From Desulfurococcus amylolyticus Z-533 (lineage in GTDB: Archaea; Thermoproteota; Thermoprotei_A; Sulfolobales; Desulfurococcaceae): a stretch of 64,000 nucleotides of DNA. Each line of letters starts with the position of its first letter. Positions within the stretch are counted from its first letter, which is position 1. Made by a program: the position numbers and the translations under genes. The stretch is from positions 452,087 through 516,086 of the forward strand of contig NZ_KI911318.1 in assembly GCF_000513855.1 (NCBI RefSeq), given 5' to 3'. This document shows positions 1-8,122 of this stretch, piece after piece. Under the pieces are notes generated by a model that was not told where the DNA came from, did not search any database, and saw nothing but the letters and a program-made list of their open reading frames with translations.

Positions 1-762
1 ATAGCCGGTCAGATCGCGGGCCAATACCATACTAATCCCTGGGTCACAGCGTTCGGTGGTTTCTACTATGATGACGTGAGTAAGGAACTAGGCTACTTAA
101 AGCCTGAGACAGCCGAGGGCCTCAAGTTCTTCGTGGCCAACATCCTACGGTACATGGATGTATCCGACCTCGGCAACGATTATCAGAGGAGACTATTTGG
201 CGAGGGTAAGACCCCATTCTATATATCTGGGCCATGGGATGTCAAGTACGCTGTTGAAACATTAGGTGTCAACAACTTCACTGTTGTTCCACTACCATCG
301 ATTAATGATAGAATACCTAAGCCGTGGAGTGGATTTAGAACAATATATGTCTCGGTTATGGCTACGGCTGGAGGTAAGGAGAGAACATATGCTAGTATAT
401 TGTTTGCATTATACATCGCCCTAGATGATAAAGCTATTCTAACACTTGTCAACGAGCTTGGATACATCCCAGTCAAGCCGAGTGTAGCTGATTATGTGAG
501 GACAAACATAAATGCAAACCCGCTCTACAAGATAGTACTAGGATTCTATGAACAGCTAGGAAAAAGTGTTCCAATGCCGAAGGACGCGAATATGCAGAAG
601 GTCTGGGGAGCCGATACGTATCTCCAAGCAATATGGAAGGCGTATTCAGATGCTATAAGCTCTGGTAAATCACCAGATGATGCTGTGCAAGCTGCGATCG
701 CTCAGGTGGATAAGGCACTCAGTGACGCCTATAACGATATATCTGCAAAGATAAAGAAATAA
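1..762 (+). CDS. Sugar ABC transporter substrate-binding protein, 5' truncated by window edge
   Basis: The reading frame is open from base 1, so the gene begins upstream of the window; the first internal start (GTG 76) is not the real one. About 253 residues remain, covering the C-terminal half of a MalE/UgpB-type extracytoplasmic binding protein: a FYISGPWDVK segment, PLPSINDR and a long helical C-terminus ending ISAKIKK. No signal peptide can be seen because the N-terminus is missing. Two MalF/MalG-type permease genes follow within 31 bp, so this is the capture subunit of an oligosaccharide importer. The neighbouring GH35 gene suggests galactosides as substrate, which is inference. Confidence 0.85.
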   Translation: MAGQIAGQYHTNPWVTAFGGFYYDDVSKELGYLKPETAEGLKFFVANILRYMDVSDLGNDYQRRLFGEGKTPFYISGPWDVKYAVETLGVNNFTVVPLPSINDRIPKPWSGFRTIYVSVMATAGGKERTYASILFALYIALDDKAILTLVNELGYIPVKPSVADYVRTNINANPLYKIVLGFYEQLGKSVPMPKDANMQKVWGADTYLQAIWKAYSDAISSGKSPDDAVQAAIAQVDKALSDAYNDISAKIKK

Positions 763-792
763 TAGTTTAGGGATTAAGGACCGGTGGATGGG

Positions 793-2226
793 ATGAGCTC
801 TAAGAGGAAAATCCTTTTTCCCACACGCATCGCGCTTATCTTGGTAATGCCGGCATTGATCTTGTATTTATTTTTTAATACATGGCCAATGATATTCTCC
901 ATAGGAATAGCATTTACAGATGCTACTCAGAAGAATATATCGCCTAGTCCAGAAGCCATAGGCAACTGGGAGAACGCGACCCGGTGTGCTATTAACCTTA
1001 GAGACAAGCCGGAGTACAAGGAGAAAGCCTCCGGCCTAGTGAATTCCACAGTAAGTAGCCTAATGGATGTATATGGCAACTTGACAGGGATAAAAAACTA
1101 TATCGAGGCCGGTGGAGACTTCTTGAATACGCCTCTAAGCTACTTAAGAGGGTTAGATCGATCTGTTAGGACATTAATGAGGGTGTCAGAAGAGTTCAAG
1201 ATGTACTTCAACTGCACCGAGCTAGGTTACCCCACAAGTATATCACCGATCTCTAAAGAAATGCTTGAGAAATTTGATGCATTAAGTACGTTGAGTGGAA
1301 GGCTTCAAAACCCGGGTGCATATGATAATAAGACCTACTATAATGAGGTTGTCACCGGATACAATATAACCATTGAGCTGGTAAACTACTTTAAGCGTCT
1401 TGAGACGGATTACGAGGGATATATGAATGAATTCATAGCGAGTGCCCAGAATGAACTGGATTCACTACAGTTGAAGTTCATAGGGTTGGAGAACTTCAAG
1501 AAGCTATTCTATGACCCGAGATTCTATAACTCACTATATAAGACAATGCTCTTTGTTGCTACTAGTGTGCCGCTCAAGGTTGGATTCGGCGTTCTACTCG
1601 CCTTATTTTATTCCTCGGAGCTCCTCAGAGGCAGGAGAATAATGAGAGCCCTCATTATTGTTCCATGGGCAATGCCATTTCTACTCTCAGCACTCACATG
1701 GAAGTTCCTGTTTATACCTAATGGTCAACTAGGCCAATTACTCGGGCTTAACATGAATAACAGGGAGTGGGATGCATTCCTAGTGTACAACCTATTTGAG
1801 ACGTGGCTTGCTTACCCATTCATAATGACTATAACACAAGGTGCTCTTGGAGGAGTACCGAAAGAAGTCATAGAGGCATCATATATTGATGGTGCTAATG
1901 CCTTTACAAGACTAAGGAAAGTGATATTTCCATTGATCAAGAAGCCCGTGCTGGTGGCATCGATCTCGACGACGGGTGCCTCGTTACAGGCATTCCTTGT
2001 ACCGCTGACGCTTAATGGTGCAGGTCCCACTGGATACATTTGTGCACCGTTTGTCGGTTGCACAGCAGGGTATATGAATGAGATGCTGATAGTGTTCGGA
2101 TATTATAGGGTCATAATTGACCAGGAATACGGATATGCTGCCTCAGTCTACCTTGTTATCCTGGCAATAATACTGGTTTATGTAACTCTATGGCTTAAAC
2201 TACTAATGGGGAAAGGTGGTAAGTAG
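793..2226 (+). CDS. MalF-type sugar ABC transporter permease with large extracytoplasmic loop
   Basis: Inner transmembrane subunit of the sugar importer. The first membrane helix is at about residues 10-32, followed by a roughly 200-residue loop that precedes the conserved permease core of five to six helices. The core carries an EAA-type coupling loop (EASYIDGANAF) that contacts the ATPase. ATG 793 is preferred over GTG 784 because it is a stronger codon placed just after a GG-rich stretch. The loop sits where E. coli MalF has its P2 domain, so it may contact the binding protein. The next permease starts 1 bp after the stop. No ATPase gene lies in this operon, so a shared MsmX-like ATPase encoded elsewhere is likely. 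Confidence 0.88.
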   Translation: MSSKRKILFPTRIALILVMPALILYLFFNTWPMIFSIGIAFTDATQKNISPSPEAIGNWENATRCAINLRDKPEYKEKASGLVNSTVSSLMDVYGNLTGIKNYIEAGGDFLNTPLSYLRGLDRSVRTLMRVSEEFKMYFNCTELGYPTSISPISKEMLEKFDALSTLSGRLQNPGAYDNKTYYNEVVTGYNITIELVNYFKRLETDYEGYMNEFIASAQNELDSLQLKFIGLENFKKLFYDPRFYNSLYKTMLFVATSVPLKVGFGVLLALFYSSELLRGRRIMRALIIVPWAMPFLLSALTWKFLFIPNGQLGQLLGLNMNNREWDAFLVYNLFETWLAYPFIMTITQGALGGVPKEVIEASYIDGANAFTRLRKVIFPLIKKPVLVASISTTGASLQAFLVPLTLNGAGPTGYICAPFVGCTAGYMNEMLIVFGYYRVIIDQEYGYAASVYLVILAIILVYVTLWLKLLMGKGGK

Positions 2227-2227
2227 T

Positions 2228-3082
2228 ATGGTTTCAGTCTCTCTAACTATACTTAAAATAACCCTTACAATTATAGGGGTCTTTATAGCCGTCGCCATCG
2301 CTTATCCACTAATATACATAGTGGCACAGGCACTGATAGGGAAGCCAACGATAATAGTCTCTAGTTTCCAGCAACTACTAAGCTATGGGGTCACATTCGA
2401 TAACTTTATTAAGACGCTTCAGGACCCCGAGTTCCATACGGCGTTAAGAAACTCATTAATAGTTGCATCAATCACCGTAATCCTAGCGATCCTCGTCATC
2501 ATACCATCTGGGTACGCGTTCTCGAGATTCGAGTTTCAAGGTAAAAACACGCTGTTATACTACTACCTCATCGTAAGCCAGGCCGGGGGAGGGCTTGGAA
2601 TCATAGCTGTATTAGCAATGTATATATTCTTCTTGAGACTGACTGCGTATGGTATAAACATAATCCAGATCTGGGTATTGCCACTAGTCTACGTCTCAGG
2701 CCTAACGCCATTCCAGACATGGCTTATTAAGAGCTACTTCGACCAATTGCCAAAGGAATTAGATGAAGCATCATTCATTGATGGGGCCGACTGGTTTACC
2801 ATAATATTCAGAGTAGTGCTCCCAGCATCCAAGGCAGCATTCATCATTATAACAATATTTGCATTCATGAGTGCGTGGGGAGAGTTCATTATAGCAAATA
2901 TTCTGGGGCTCGACACTCTTGGACGTTACATATACTCTAAAGCGGTTGCCGGTCAAGCCGGGATGATGAGACCGGGTGAATTCGCTGCAGCCGCTCTGCT
3001 ATACGCTATACCGATGGCAATCTTGTTCACGCTATCGCAGAAGTATATTGGGGAAGCATACAGGCTTGGAATGAAGGGCTAG
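2228..3082 (+). CDS. MalG-type sugar ABC transporter permease
   Basis: Second membrane subunit of the sugar importer, 284 residues with six predicted helices and the EAA loop ELDEASFIDGADWFT near residue 180. ATG 2228 is chosen because it begins right after the upstream TAG (2224-2226) and has a GGTGGT SD; the in-frame GTG at 2216 would lie inside the upstream gene. The 3' end is shared with the convergent GH35 gene: the tetranucleotide CTAG at 3079-3082 serves as stop codon on both strands. Family assignment is firm; substrate is inferred only from context. Confidence 0.88.
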   Translation: MVSVSLTILKITLTIIGVFIAVAIAYPLIYIVAQALIGKPTIIVSSFQQLLSYGVTFDNFIKTLQDPEFHTALRNSLIVASITVILAILVIIPSGYAFSRFEFQGKNTLLYYYLIVSQAGGGLGIIAVLAMYIFFLRLTAYGINIIQIWVLPLVYVSGLTPFQTWLIKSYFDQLPKELDEASFIDGADWFTIIFRVVLPASKAAFIIITIFAFMSAWGEFIIANILGLDTLGRYIYSKAVAGQAGMMRPGEFAAAALLYAIPMAILFTLSQKYIGEAYRLGMKG

Positions 3083-6006
3083 GTTAAGCCTAGTTTAAAA
3101 ACAATTTCTTTTCTCTCATGCACGTATGTTTCTTTCAGACGCAGCCCCCTTATACCAGAGCTCCTTGATGTAACTATAGCAAGTAGTGTAATATTGTTTA
3201 AACCCCTTCTCACAGCTGTCTCTGGAACGTATAGCTCCCTTTCTGGAGAGTCATCGCTAATCCTACCTATGAATTCCCCGTTTACAAACACCAGTATTCT
3301 ACATCCCCAGAAATCCACTTCCAGTTTCACTGGTGAGGAGCTCGTTGGCTCCTTCTCATATGGAATCACAGTGTTGACCCATATAACACGTCCTGCTTTA
3401 TCCCCAAGTAATATAGGGGGTTCAGCTGTCTCGCCGCGTGGGCTTCTTCTAAACCATTCCTCAATTAATCCATGGAGGCCTTCTTGTATAAACCATTCAC
3501 CATCCACCTTGTATTGGTAGACCCCTATGACTGGGTTTACCACGCCCCATTCAACGAGTAATGCTACCTCGTTTACCCCGGGTTTGAGATACCTTGTTAT
3601 ATCGATAGGGCCTATGAGGGGGCCGACGTATACTTTGTTCACGAATAAGAGGATTCTATAGTAATGGTTGTAGTAGAATTCTAGGCCTGGATCCAACACA
3701 TAGTGCCTGGATAAATCATCTACTTTGAACTCTGTTATATAAAGGCCTGGGGAGTCGACGCTGTATGTTTCCCCTGTACTACTCCTCTGTTCTTGTAGGG
3801 CCTTAATCACTGGTTCCGGGTTGGCGATGAATTCCGCGAGGTCGAAGCCTGGCCCATATGGTATCTCGAACCCTGTTTTTCTCCACTTGTAGAGCCTGAT
3901 CTCGCCTACTCTACCAAGGTAGACTCCACCATATATGCCGTTTGGAACATATAATAAGCCATCATTAGGGTGACCCGTGGACTCCAGTATAACTGTTACT
4001 TCGTTCACGCCTTCCCTAAGGGAGTCTGCAGACATCTCTATGTAGTGGTAGCCTGATCCAGCATATTCGTTATTGATGGATACAACAGCATAGTCGCTGA
4101 AACCGATCAGCGCGAGATGCTTGTCTAATAGATCCCCTAGTTGCTTCTTATCAAGGTGAAGCCTTAGCCTGTACACGTAGATACCGTTTTCATAGAAGCC
4201 GTTCTTTTCCAGCGGGCTCGAAGGATTAATACTAGTTAACGTGTGGAATACAGGGTCTTCTAGAAGCCTGTATTCTAAGGGGTGGTAGGTGTTTTTCCCG
4301 CTCCGACACATACTTAATGGAATATGTGTGGCATAGACATACTTGGAGAGCCTTGTTAAATCTAGGTCTAGGTCTTCAAGACTGATCGCCTCTATTTCAC
4401 GTGAAGTAACTACTAGCAATCTTCCACAGCTGTCTTCGTCGAGTTCAGCGTTAATTACCACCTTGCCCTCATCTATCCTTGAGTCACCTATGTAATAGAT
4501 GTTGGATATGAGTACGAGGTCTTCATCTACAATCCATGTTTTCTCAGCTCTACACCTACATGTGAAGATTAATAGTAGGTTTTGCCCCCTCGTTGACTTC
4601 ACAATGGCTAAGTGTTCACCGTGTGTATGGTTAACCACCAGGTATGCTCTCTCACCCTCTCTACGGATCAACACGTCTCCCTGTATATCTACATCGAGTA
4701 CTCCGCCCTCTACTTCTACAGCTGTCTCAGTGTATTCACCGTGGTCTCCGTAAATAATCATGACCACGGTGTCTCCTAGTCTTTTCATTAATAATGCCTC
4801 TCCACTCGTGTACACGAGTTTGAAAGGCGTCCCTTCTACGACGAGGTCTAGTAGAACTATTTTAGCGTACCGCGGTGGCACACGTATAGGCGTCCACATG
4901 GGTATTATTTCGCCCCTGTTTATAAGCCTCTGGTAGCATAGGTTGTCACCGGTATTTCTCAGTACTGCTATTTTCCCGTGATCACCTACACGCTGTAATA
5001 ATTCACTACAAGTAGACGCGGTTTTCACGGTTTCACCTGGCTTTAAACTAGTCACCAATTCCTGGAACCCATTGAGGAAGGTAAACACCCTCTTCACTCT
5101 ATAATATCTCTCCGAGAGCTCTCCCCACTCTCTAATACATGCTTCAAAATCATATGATGAAGCCAGGTACTTAGCGGTGTAGTAGCCTGGATTCGATCCT
5201 CCGTGAAACATATATATATTTATATTATTAAGGCCCATCCCAACAGCGGTTTTCAACAATATCTCCGTCCACTCAGGTGGAATACTCAGCCTATTTGTTG
5301 GATAGTATCCATACCTAGACGACTTAAACCAGCCTCCCTCGAGCTCCATGATCATCTTGAATAACCCGGGTTGCGATGACAAGTAGCTCCGTAGCCTATC
5401 ATCGAATTGCCTCATATCCCAGGGAGAAGGGTATAGGTCTATTGTGTTCGGTATCCTCGTTAAATACGGGTCTTCATTAGTGAACACAAGTACACCGGGT
5501 AGCTTCTCCTCCACGATCTCCGCTAGCTTCTCAATATACTTCTCATTACCCCAGAAATACTCGTTCTCAACCTGGATACCAATTACAATCTCTCTCTCAA
5601 CGTATGGTTTGAGAATGTTGAGGACACTATTATACCATTCCACCACATGCTTAAAGTACCCGGGGTCCAGCGAGCGTAGCCTCATCGCTTTAGTATAGAT
5701 CCAGTTTGGATGACCGCCACTATCCCATTCAGAACATATGTAGGGACCGGGCCTCGCTATGACTCTTAAACCGAGTTCTCCAGCCAACTCGAGAAATGAA
5801 GCCAAATCTCTACTATAGTAGCTCGCTACATGCCACTGACTCGTTCCATCGGTGAAATTCACAACTTTTTCCCGCGGGTCATGCCAATTCCACGGTATAT
5901 AAGTGGATACGCAGTTTCCCCCAGCCCGCTTCAACTTTAGGAGCCTATCTCTCCAGAGATGCTTTGGAACCCTAAAATAATGTATTTCACCACAGAGTAG
6001 GGTCAT
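3079..6006 (-). CDS. Glycoside hydrolase family 35 beta-galactosidase-like enzyme, large form
   Basis: Retaining glycosidase of the GH35 clan, 975 residues. The N-terminal TIM barrel shows family landmarks: GEIHYFRVP at the start, RPGPYICSEWD near residue 105, the acid/base glutamate in QVENEY near 148, and the likely nucleophile in MELEGGW near 222. The C-terminal 550 residues are beta-rich, as in jelly-roll domains of large GH35 enzymes. There is no signal peptide, so hydrolysis should occur in the cytoplasm after uptake by the adjacent MalEFG-like importer. The gene ends on a 4-bp stop overlap with that operon. Specificity (beta-galactoside, or exo-beta-glucosaminidase as in some archaeal members) cannot be decided from sequence. 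Confidence 0.88.
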   Translation of the reverse strand: MTLLCGEIHYFRVPKHLWRDRLLKLKRAGGNCVSTYIPWNWHDPREKVVNFTDGTSQWHVASYYSRDLASFLELAGELGLRVIARPGPYICSEWDSGGHPNWIYTKAMRLRSLDPGYFKHVVEWYNSVLNILKPYVEREIVIGIQVENEYFWGNEKYIEKLAEIVEEKLPGVLVFTNEDPYLTRIPNTIDLYPSPWDMRQFDDRLRSYLSSQPGLFKMIMELEGGWFKSSRYGYYPTNRLSIPPEWTEILLKTAVGMGLNNINIYMFHGGSNPGYYTAKYLASSYDFEACIREWGELSERYYRVKRVFTFLNGFQELVTSLKPGETVKTASTCSELLQRVGDHGKIAVLRNTGDNLCYQRLINRGEIIPMWTPIRVPPRYAKIVLLDLVVEGTPFKLVYTSGEALLMKRLGDTVVMIIYGDHGEYTETAVEVEGGVLDVDIQGDVLIRREGERAYLVVNHTHGEHLAIVKSTRGQNLLLIFTCRCRAEKTWIVDEDLVLISNIYYIGDSRIDEGKVVINAELDEDSCGRLLVVTSREIEAISLEDLDLDLTRLSKYVYATHIPLSMCRSGKNTYHPLEYRLLEDPVFHTLTSINPSSPLEKNGFYENGIYVYRLRLHLDKKQLGDLLDKHLALIGFSDYAVVSINNEYAGSGYHYIEMSADSLREGVNEVTVILESTGHPNDGLLYVPNGIYGGVYLGRVGEIRLYKWRKTGFEIPYGPGFDLAEFIANPEPVIKALQEQRSSTGETYSVDSPGLYITEFKVDDLSRHYVLDPGLEFYYNHYYRILLFVNKVYVGPLIGPIDITRYLKPGVNEVALLVEWGVVNPVIGVYQYKVDGEWFIQEGLHGLIEEWFRRSPRGETAEPPILLGDKAGRVIWVNTVIPYEKEPTSSSPVKLEVDFWGCRILVFVNGEFIGRISDDSPERELYVPETAVRRGLNNITLLAIVTSRSSGIRGLRLKETYVHERKEIVFKLGLT

Positions 6007-6682
6007 AATTACTCGCCCAGAACTATGAATTCCTCGGGGAAAATAAATGTGTTTTCTAAGGTTCCATTAGCTACAGGAATAATAACAACCACCGGTCTTC
6101 TTCAAGATGTGGGTGGTGCTTACTGGGGTTCAGGTCTCATATAGGTTTATTTAAATTGGTTTCATCACTTCATCCTTGTTCCCCCTGTATCCTGCTTGGG
6201 CTTGCATTTGGCTTAGGGGTGTTCGCGGGCACCCTACATCTTGAATTAAGGAATAGGTTTATGCATGCGATTGCATTCTTCAATAGTGAACCTATATGGA
6301 AGCAGAAACAACATACCGAGAGGCATAAAATCATTGGTTCAAAGCTACCTTGTTTTCTCCATGTGGCGGACATGTTTTCCTGGTATCCTTTAGAAGCATG
6401 ATAGCGATGAAGTAGCCGAGTAAGGAATTGGCCACGAAGATCACGAGTAGAGATACCAGGATCGCTTTCCCACTTCTTAAGACTCTAGAGCTCAATGAAA
6501 ACCCAACCTACATAGTAGTGGTAGCCAGGAAAGGGACTAATAGGCCACCCTCACTTGAATTCAGCAAGGAAGAAATAGGAAAAGACATCAATACAATAAT
6601 TAATGAGTTCACCACGAGCATCTATTACCGATGGCAGAGATGTTACCTGGTATCCACGTCTTGATGGAGGAATACCTATCGA

Positions 6683-6721
6683 GTCAGGACTTATACTGTA
6701 AGGTATTTTAGATGTCCTGAC
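6683..6721. repeat. Inverted repeat GTCAGGAC/GTCCTGAC
   Basis: GTCAGGAC at 6683-6690 and GTCCTGAC at 6714-6721 form a perfect 8-bp inverted repeat with a 23-nt spacer. It directly abuts the GGAGGTCAG end of the IS605-like relic on the minus strand, the place where subterminal palindromes occur in IS200/IS605 elements. Confidence 0.55.
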
Positions 6722-6916
6722 CTCCTCCCCGCTCTAAAGGGTTGGGGTTCCCTTTAGGGGGTTCATTGGTTCCCTCCATCTATTCGGTTTACATCTTTCA
6801 CCTGCGGGGCAGTCGGGACAACCCCTCATACCCACCACTTCTACACTCACCACCAAAAAAGATAGAGAATACAGAGCTTGTAAACCTTCATCCCAGCCAT
6901 AAACGGCGGGGCTTTC
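6712..6916 (-). mobile_element. Relic of an IS605/TnpB-type right end (omega-RNA-like scaffold)
   Basis: Read on the minus strand, this begins with a GAAAGCCCCGCC ... GGCTGGGATGAAGG hairpin of the type found at archaeal IS200/IS605 ends. It continues with a segment that could encode a TnpB-like tail (CPDCPAGERCKPNRWREPMN), then a perfect hairpin CTAAAGGG/CCCTTTAG (6734-6741 with 6750-6757), and ends GGGGAGGAGGTCAG. No transposase domain (RuvC, zinc ribbon) is left. Its 3' half aligns by eye with the leader at 61765-61935: both have a tgcccNgcagRtgaaagatg core and a GGGAAACCARTRA-like stretch. Assignment to IS605 is from remembered features of the family, not from a search. Confidence 0.5.
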
Positions 6917-7009
6917 GGTTGTAAATGGTGTAAGCAAACAAGTAGAGTTGCTTCTATGTGAATTACTTTTCCCCTCGATCTCTACCTAATCTTCTAAAAT
7001 CTAAAGAGG

Positions 7010-7056
7010 CTGTATTCCTAAACCCTTGGTTTCTAACCAAGGGTTTAGGAATACAG
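7010..7056. repeat. Perfect 22-bp inverted repeat, 3-nt loop
   Basis: Bases 7010-7031 are exactly complementary to 7035-7056, leaving only a 3-nt loop (TCT). The arms contain CTGTATTCC and AAACCCTTGG. It is not followed by a T-run and does not border a gene end, so an ordinary terminator is unlikely. A transposon-end hairpin or miniature element is a possible origin, given the adjacent IS605-like relic. Confidence 0.85.
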
Positions 7057-7215
7057 CGGCAAGATATTGTAACTTCGATTCATTATTATCAATCTTACTC
7101 ATCCTTATTCTCTCATCAAGGCACTGTTACTTAAACCATGTTATTCCCACATGCACTTGGTAGAAGGTTTAAAAACCCTGTTCATTACTTGGTATTGATT
7201 TTCCGGGGTGGGAGC

Positions 7216-7446
7216 ATGAGTGAGCTGATTGGATACCTGGGTATGTTGTTCGTGTTTACATCGTTTATAATCCGTAACTGGCTCTGGCTACACATCCTTA
7301 ATGGTATAGGCACAGCCCTTCTCCTTATCTACGCATTAGTCCTCGGTAATCGCGTCTTCGCAATAGTTGAGGGCGGGGTCTTGGCATTACTGGCTTACAG
7401 AGTATACCAGGACCTGAAGTCTGAGAACGGTAAAAAGGGTTTATAA
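7216..7446 (+). CDS. Small membrane protein, three predicted helices
   Basis: A 76-residue hydrophobic protein. ATG 7216 is preferred over the in-frame ATG 7138 because a GGGGTGGGAG SD lies just upstream and a TATA-like GGTTTAAAAA lies at about 7165-7175, inside the longer version. Three membrane segments span roughly residues 3-20, 24-42 and 45-62, followed by a short charged tail (RVYQDLKSENGKK). The pattern IGYLGMLFVFTSFIIRN recalls YgjV-like or PnuC-like small membrane proteins, but this is a weak impression. No function is assigned. Confidence 0.6.
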   Translation: MSELIGYLGMLFVFTSFIIRNWLWLHILNGIGTALLLIYALVLGNRVFAIVEGGVLALLAYRVYQDLKSENGKKGL

Positions 7447-7507
7447 GATAACTGTTTTTAAACCGATATCGTCGACTACCAGATTATTTTTACCTGGATA
7501 CGGGTGC

Positions 7508-8053
7508 TCAATTTATATCTCTCCATGGATGCATGAATGGTTTTTGTTGAGGCCTCATTTTCTCAAGTGTCTTCAAGTACACATAGAACACTGAGACAAC
7601 AGTGCCTATGGTGAACGTGACTAGAGAGAGCAGTGAGAGTAATAGAAATGGTTTCTCCTCCCTTATACACGTCATATTGATTGATACTTGGGTATCCTCG
7701 GAGGCTATTATATTGTAGAATAAATTATCCAGTGTGAAGACCGCTACTTCACCTGGCTTAACGTATTCACTATACTCTATTAACCTGTTGAATATGGTTA
7801 TCTCTGCTATATGAGTATCTATGTTCTCAACCGCTAAGGTGATGTTTACCAGGTTCCCTGGGTCAGTGTTATCCAGGATTGATGTAAGGGGTATTTCTAT
7901 GGTGGTTAAATTATATATTGTTGAATAATGGATTACATTGTAATAGGTTAGCATTGATGCCATCGACAGCAAGATTGATGCGATCAGCATAGATAAACCA
8001 ATCAGCATCAATAACCTCGTGGACAACCCGGTCAAACCCCTCTCGAAGCCCAC
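7508..8053 (-). CDS. Two-helix membrane protein with extracytoplasmic domain, unknown function
   Basis: A 181-residue protein with a helix at about residues 12-36 and another at 136-160, flanking a roughly 100-residue domain rich in N-linked glycosylation-type sites (NLT, NIT, NMT), which suggests an external location. A short basic tail follows. The start is GTG 8053. The TATA box TTTATATA at 8074-8081 would place transcription start close to this codon, so the mRNA is probably leaderless. It is divergent from the peptide-binding protein gene and may share that promoter region. No family is recognised. Confidence 0.55.
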   Translation of the reverse strand: MGFERGLTGLSTRLLMLIGLSMLIASILLSMASMLTYYNVIHYSTIYNLTTIEIPLTSILDNTDPGNLVNITLAVENIDTHIAEITIFNRLIEYSEYVKPGEVAVFTLDNLFYNIIASEDTQVSINMTCIREEKPFLLLSLLSLVTFTIGTVVSVFYVYLKTLEKMRPQQKPFMHPWRDIN

Positions 8054-8073
8054 TTGTTTATAGCGGGCTAAGA

Positions 8074-8081
8074 TTTATATA
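8074..8081. promoter_or_regulatory. Bidirectional TATA box
   Basis: TTTATATA is nearly symmetrical and lies midway between divergent genes. Start sites about 25 nt away on each side fall near 8050 (minus, leaderless GTG 8053) and near 8103 (plus, leader with GGTGAG before TTG 8123). Confidence 0.6.
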
Positions 8082-8122
8082 CCTACTCATGTAATCCTTA
8101 ATAATTATATGGGTGAGAAGTA

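Larger units (their letters stand above)
6007..7215. other. Gene-poor 1.2-kb stretch with decayed mobile DNA
   Basis: No convincing gene lies here. Short open frames (6156-6401 plus, 6170-6373 minus, 6428-6664 plus) have no recognisable domains and no good SD. The region holds an IS605-like right-end relic (6712-6916, minus), an 8-bp inverted repeat with 23-nt spacer (6683-6721) and a perfect 22-bp hairpin (7010-7056). The pattern suggests an old insertion site that has decayed beyond recognition of a transposase. Confidence 0.6.

Noticed and set aside
3194-3520. Long antisense frames inside the GH35 gene (e.g. 3194-3520, 4499-4753, 5444-5698)
   Set aside because: They lie fully within a gene with clear catalytic motifs on the other strand and show no domain of their own.
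6156-6401. Opposed short frames at 6156-6401 (+) and 6170-6373 (-)
   Set aside because: Both lack signals and family features. The minus-strand tail with SRCRVPANTPKPNASP hints at another IS605-type end, but the match is too weak to call.
6428-6664. Open frame of 78 codons on the plus strand in the decayed region
   Set aside because: No SD, no recognised motif and no neighbour context; it probably reflects decayed DNA. It could be a gene fragment, but I cannot name one.
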